A DNA stretch of 7,585 nucleotides from an uncultured Eubacteriales bacterium (GTDB lineage Bacteria; Bacillota; Clostridia; Oscillospirales; CAG-272). Made by a program: the position numbers and the translations under genes. How positions within the stretch are numbered: the first letter of the stretch is position 1; every line of letters begins with the position of its first letter. The DNA lies in NCBI GenBank assembly GCA_902462015.1, contig CABPZV010000096.1:1-7585 (forward strand), written 5' to 3'. The notes beneath the pieces were generated by a model that was not told the DNA's origin, searched no databases, and saw nothing but the letters and a program-made list of their open reading frames with translations. Shown here piece after piece: positions 5,874-7,585 of the stretch.

Positions 5874-7262
5874 ATGCGCAGACAACCTCTTGCGGATAGA
5901 TTAAGACCTACGGATTTCAGCGAGATTGCCGGTCAAAAGCATCTGTTTGGCAGTAACGGCTCTATTATGCGTATGATCTCAAGCAACTATATTCCCAATA
6001 TGATTTTCTGGGGACCGCCGGGAACCGGAAAGACGACGGCGGCCGGAATTATAGCCAGCCGTTCCGGTATGTCGCTGCACAGACTTAACGCGACAAGTGC
6101 ATCGACTTCCGACGTCAAAGAGGTAATTGCGCAGTCGCAGTCGATTCTTGGTAGCGAAGGAACGCTTTTATATCTTGATGAAATTCAGTATTTTAATAAG
6201 AAGCAGCAGCAGTCTCTTTTGGAATCGCTTGAGGACGGAAGAGTCACCTTGATTGCGTCCACAACAGAAAATCCGTATATGTATGTTTATAACGCGCTTA
6301 TTTCGCGTTCCGTTGTTTTTGAATTTAAGTCACTTTCAGCGGAGGATATAGCGCCCGTTTTGCTCAGGGGTCTTTGCAGGCTGAACAGAGAGGAATTTGG
6401 AAGTGAAGCGGCAGAGGTTACTGAAAGAGAGAACAGTATTTTAGGCGAGAGCCGTTTCCCCGGCGAAACCAGTTTTTCAGAATCTGATAGGAAAGCCGGA
6501 GAGGAAATTGATGCAGCTGCCGGAAGTGTAGACGGAGCTGAGGATGCAAACACAAAGGCGAAAAGAATAACTCCGGAGGCGATTGAATACATAAGCAGAG
6601 CGGCATCTGGAGATGTGAGACGTTCGCTCAATATTCTTGAATCCGCTTATTTTGGGTGTGCCGGTGATGTAATTACGGTGCAGACTGCAAAGACCGCCGC
6701 GCCTGTATATGCCGGAAATTTTGACCGCGATGGTACGGTACATTATGATCTGCTTTCCGCTCTTCAAAAATCAGTCCGTGGCTCTGACCCCGACGCGGCG
6801 ATATTTTATCTTGTCAGAATTTTAGAGGGCGGCGATCTGATTGGTGCATGCAGACGGCTTCAGGTTATCGCCTCGGAGGATATTGGAGCAGCGTATCCCC
6901 TGGCCGCGGCGGTTGTACGTGCCTGCGTAGAATCTGCGAAGGAGCTCGGTATGCCGGAAGCGAGAATTCCGCTCTCAAATGCTGTCATAATGCTTGCGAC
7001 AGCGCCTAAATCTAACAGTGCATATCTTGCTTATGGTGCGGCTTTGGAGGACTACAAGTCCGGAAAAGGTCTGTCGCTTCCAAAGCATCTGCGGCCGTCA
7101 GACCGATATGACGGCTATAAATATCCTCATGACTATCCAAATCACTATATTAAACAGCAGTATCTTCCAGATGATATTGCCGGCCGCCATTACTACGAGT
7201 ACGGCGAAAATAAGACAGAACAGTCTGCAAAAGCATACTGGAAAAAAATCAAAGACGAATAA
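5874..7262 (+). CDS. rarA: Replication-associated recombination protein RarA (MgsA family AAA+ ATPase)
   Basis: A 462-residue AAA+ ATPase of the RarA/MgsA/WRNIP1 family, which acts on stalled replication forks and single-stranded DNA gaps together with SSB. The start is typical (PLADRLRP, 5-12). Walker A is GPPGTGKTT (47-55), Walker B LLYLDEIQ (98-105), sensor 1 STTEN (129-133), the Arg-finger segment ISRS (143-146) and sensor 2 GDVRRSLN (246-253). The C-terminal tetramerisation part is complete: SEDIGAAYP (334-342), APKSNSAYLA (377-386) and GYKYPHDYP (414-422), then QQYLPD (428-433). AAAGGA (5862-5867), six bases ahead, supports the start. Residues about 172-230 are an acidic Ser/Gly/Ala/Glu-rich stretch, longer by roughly 40-50 residues than usual for the lid region, and the protein is slightly longer than most homologues. 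Identification is secure. Confidence 0.95.
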   Translation: MRRQPLADRLRPTDFSEIAGQKHLFGSNGSIMRMISSNYIPNMIFWGPPGTGKTTAAGIIASRSGMSLHRLNATSASTSDVKEVIAQSQSILGSEGTLLYLDEIQYFNKKQQQSLLESLEDGRVTLIASTTENPYMYVYNALISRSVVFEFKSLSAEDIAPVLLRGLCRLNREEFGSEAAEVTERENSILGESRFPGETSFSESDRKAGEEIDAAAGSVDGAEDANTKAKRITPEAIEYISRAASGDVRRSLNILESAYFGCAGDVITVQTAKTAAPVYAGNFDRDGTVHYDLLSALQKSVRGSDPDAAIFYLVRILEGGDLIGACRRLQVIASEDIGAAYPLAAAVVRACVESAKELGMPEARIPLSNAVIMLATAPKSNSAYLAYGAALEDYKSGKGLSLPKHLRPSDRYDGYKYPHDYPNHYIKQQYLPDDIAGRHYYEYGENKTEQSAKAYWKKIKDE

Positions 7263-7268
7263 ACATAT

Positions 7269-7320
7269 TCGAACGGTTTAATGTATTTTCGATTTTTTTC
7301 GACGATAAAAGATTTTTTTT
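7269..7320 (+). terminator. Possible weak termination region behind rarA
   Basis: Two T runs (7293-7299 and 7313-7320) follow the stop codon. The first is preceded by TCGAA (7269-7273) and TTCGA (7288-7292), a stem of only 5 bp with a 14-nt loop. This is weak for a rho-independent terminator, and termination may be inefficient or factor dependent. Confidence 0.3.
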
Positions 7321-7331
7321 ATTATTTGTAC

Positions 7332-7360
7332 TTGACAAATGTTTACACTTGTGATATACT
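7332..7360 (+). promoter_or_regulatory. Consensus sigma-A promoter with palindrome in the spacer
   Basis: TTGACA (7332-7337), 17 bases and TATACT (7355-7360) preceded by TGA match an extended -10 promoter almost perfectly. ACAAATGT (7335-7342), TT, ACACTTGT (7345-7352) is an inverted repeat with 7 of 8 matches per arm. It covers the end of the -35 and most of the spacer, where a repressor dimer would block polymerase. Transcription would begin near 7367 and run right, over the antisense RNA locus, to the frame at 7550. Confidence 0.75.
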
Positions 7361-7409
7361 TAATTACGTAAAGAAATAAAACTGAATACTGTCTGAACCG
7401 GCAGGACAT

Positions 7410-7508
7410 AAAAAAACGCCGGCAGATTTGCAGAGTTGACGCTCCGCATCTCCTGATATTCATGTGCAAGCAACACATAAATATCCACCGGAATCCCGGC
7501 ACCGACGT
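7410..7508 (-). ncRNA. Predicted structured small RNA of about 99 nt, family not recognised
   Basis: A consensus promoter on this strand lies directly upstream and a seven-U run (7416-7410) ends the unit. P2: GATATTTATGTG (7485-7474) pairs with CACATGAATATC (7466-7455), 12 bp including one G-U, loop TTGCTTG. P3: GCGGAG (7447-7442) pairs with CTCTGC (7435-7430), with one G-U and loop CGTCAA, extended by AGAT (7451-7448) with ATCT (7427-7424). P1: GCCGG (7500-7496) can pair with CCGGC (7422-7418) next to the U tract, closing the molecule as a terminator. The same 5' bases can instead form a local hairpin with CCGG (7491-7488). In P2, P3 and the local hairpin, the G-U pairs would be A-C mismatches on the + strand, so the - strand is the better RNA. 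I do not recognise SRP RNA, 6S, tmRNA, RNase P or a known riboswitch. Ends are estimates. Confidence 0.6.
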
Positions 7509-7515
7509 GAGATAT

Positions 7516-7544
7516 ATTATAACATACTTTATTCTATATTTCAA
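7516..7544 (-). promoter_or_regulatory. Consensus sigma-A promoter of the predicted small RNA
   Basis: On the - strand, TTGAAA (7544-7539), a 17-bp spacer and a perfect TATAAT (7521-7516) with TGT upstream form an extended -10 promoter. The start point falls near 7508. No convincing protein frame follows, but the folded RNA and its U tract do. The -35 lies only five bases from the ATG of the opposite partial frame at 7550. Confidence 0.72.
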
Positions 7545-7549
7545 TAGGC

Positions 7550-7585
7550 ATGCCGAAAAAACTCGAATTTCAAGGGAAATACGGT
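7550..7585 (+). CDS. Possible start of a protein gene cut by the window end
   Basis: Twelve codons are visible, reading MPKKLEFQGKYG, with a stop in frame upstream at 7520-7522 and no other ATG between. The composition is protein-like and the promoter at 7332-7360 points towards it, leaving a leader of about 183 nt. Against it, there is no good ribosome site: only AGG (7546-7548), too close to the ATG. The family cannot be assigned from 12 residues. The KGKYG-like opening loosely recalls RtcB-type RNA ligases, but this is a very weak hint. Confidence 0.35.
   Translation, partial: MPKKLEFQGKYG

Noticed and set aside
6287..6631. A 114-codon Ser/Ala/Leu-rich frame on the - strand within rarA
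   Set aside because: It is the antisense shadow of RarA's acidic insertion and sensor region, where biased codons leave the opposite strand open; no promoter or ribosome site supports it.
7278..7544. An 88-codon frame on the - strand over the gap behind rarA
   Set aside because: Its start at 7544 coincides with the -35 of the - strand promoter, so the predicted transcript would not include it. The translation is rich in Ile/Tyr/Arg/Cys with no recognisable motif and crosses the U tract.
7366..7549. A known riboswitch in the + strand leader
   Set aside because: I could not match it to T-box, cobalamin, purine, SAM, c-di-GMP, ZTP, fluoride or similar consensus features, and the stems pair better on the - strand.

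Overview
The window looks like chromosome of a low-to-mid GC Firmicute of class Clostridia, probably a gut Oscillospirales/Ruminococcaceae-type bacterium. This is inferred from AGGA/GGAGG-type ribosome sites, sigma-A promoters with extended -10 (TGn) boxes, U-tract terminators and the family membership of the proteins; the exact lineage cannot be read from the sequence. All four complete genes lie on the + strand and I see no transposase, integrase, phage or CRISPR element.

Layout: 1-142 holds two identical 31-bp direct repeats around an 80-bp palindrome-rich spacer, with a good leftward promoter using the -10 box inside repeat copy 2. A rightward promoter (221-249) drives a divergent 1-deoxy-D-xylulose-5-phosphate synthase (343-2289). 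Next come an LtaS-type membrane sulfatase/phosphoglycerol transferase with an extra C-terminal domain (2431-4524) and its hairpin terminator (4568-4601). A promoter directly abuts that terminator (4603-4631) and drives a CmpB-type (PF06541) five-helix membrane protein of unknown function (4725-5717). The last complete gene is the AAA+ replication-recombination factor RarA (5874-7262), which carries an unusual acidic insertion.

The final 320 bases are the most interesting part. A consensus + promoter (7332-7360) carries a palindrome in its spacer and reads right towards a partial reading frame that begins at 7550 and leaves the window. On the opposite strand, a second consensus promoter (7544-7516) starts a predicted RNA of about 99 nt (about 7508-7410). 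It folds into several hairpins and ends in seven U. In three hairpins, positions that are A-C mismatches if the + strand is read become G-U pairs on the - strand, which argues that the - strand is the functional RNA. I do not recognise its family.

The genes do not form one pathway. They cover isoprenoid/thiamine/pyridoxal precursor synthesis, cell-envelope polymer synthesis, an unknown membrane function and replication-fork maintenance. The promoters and terminator between them suggest mostly separate transcription units.
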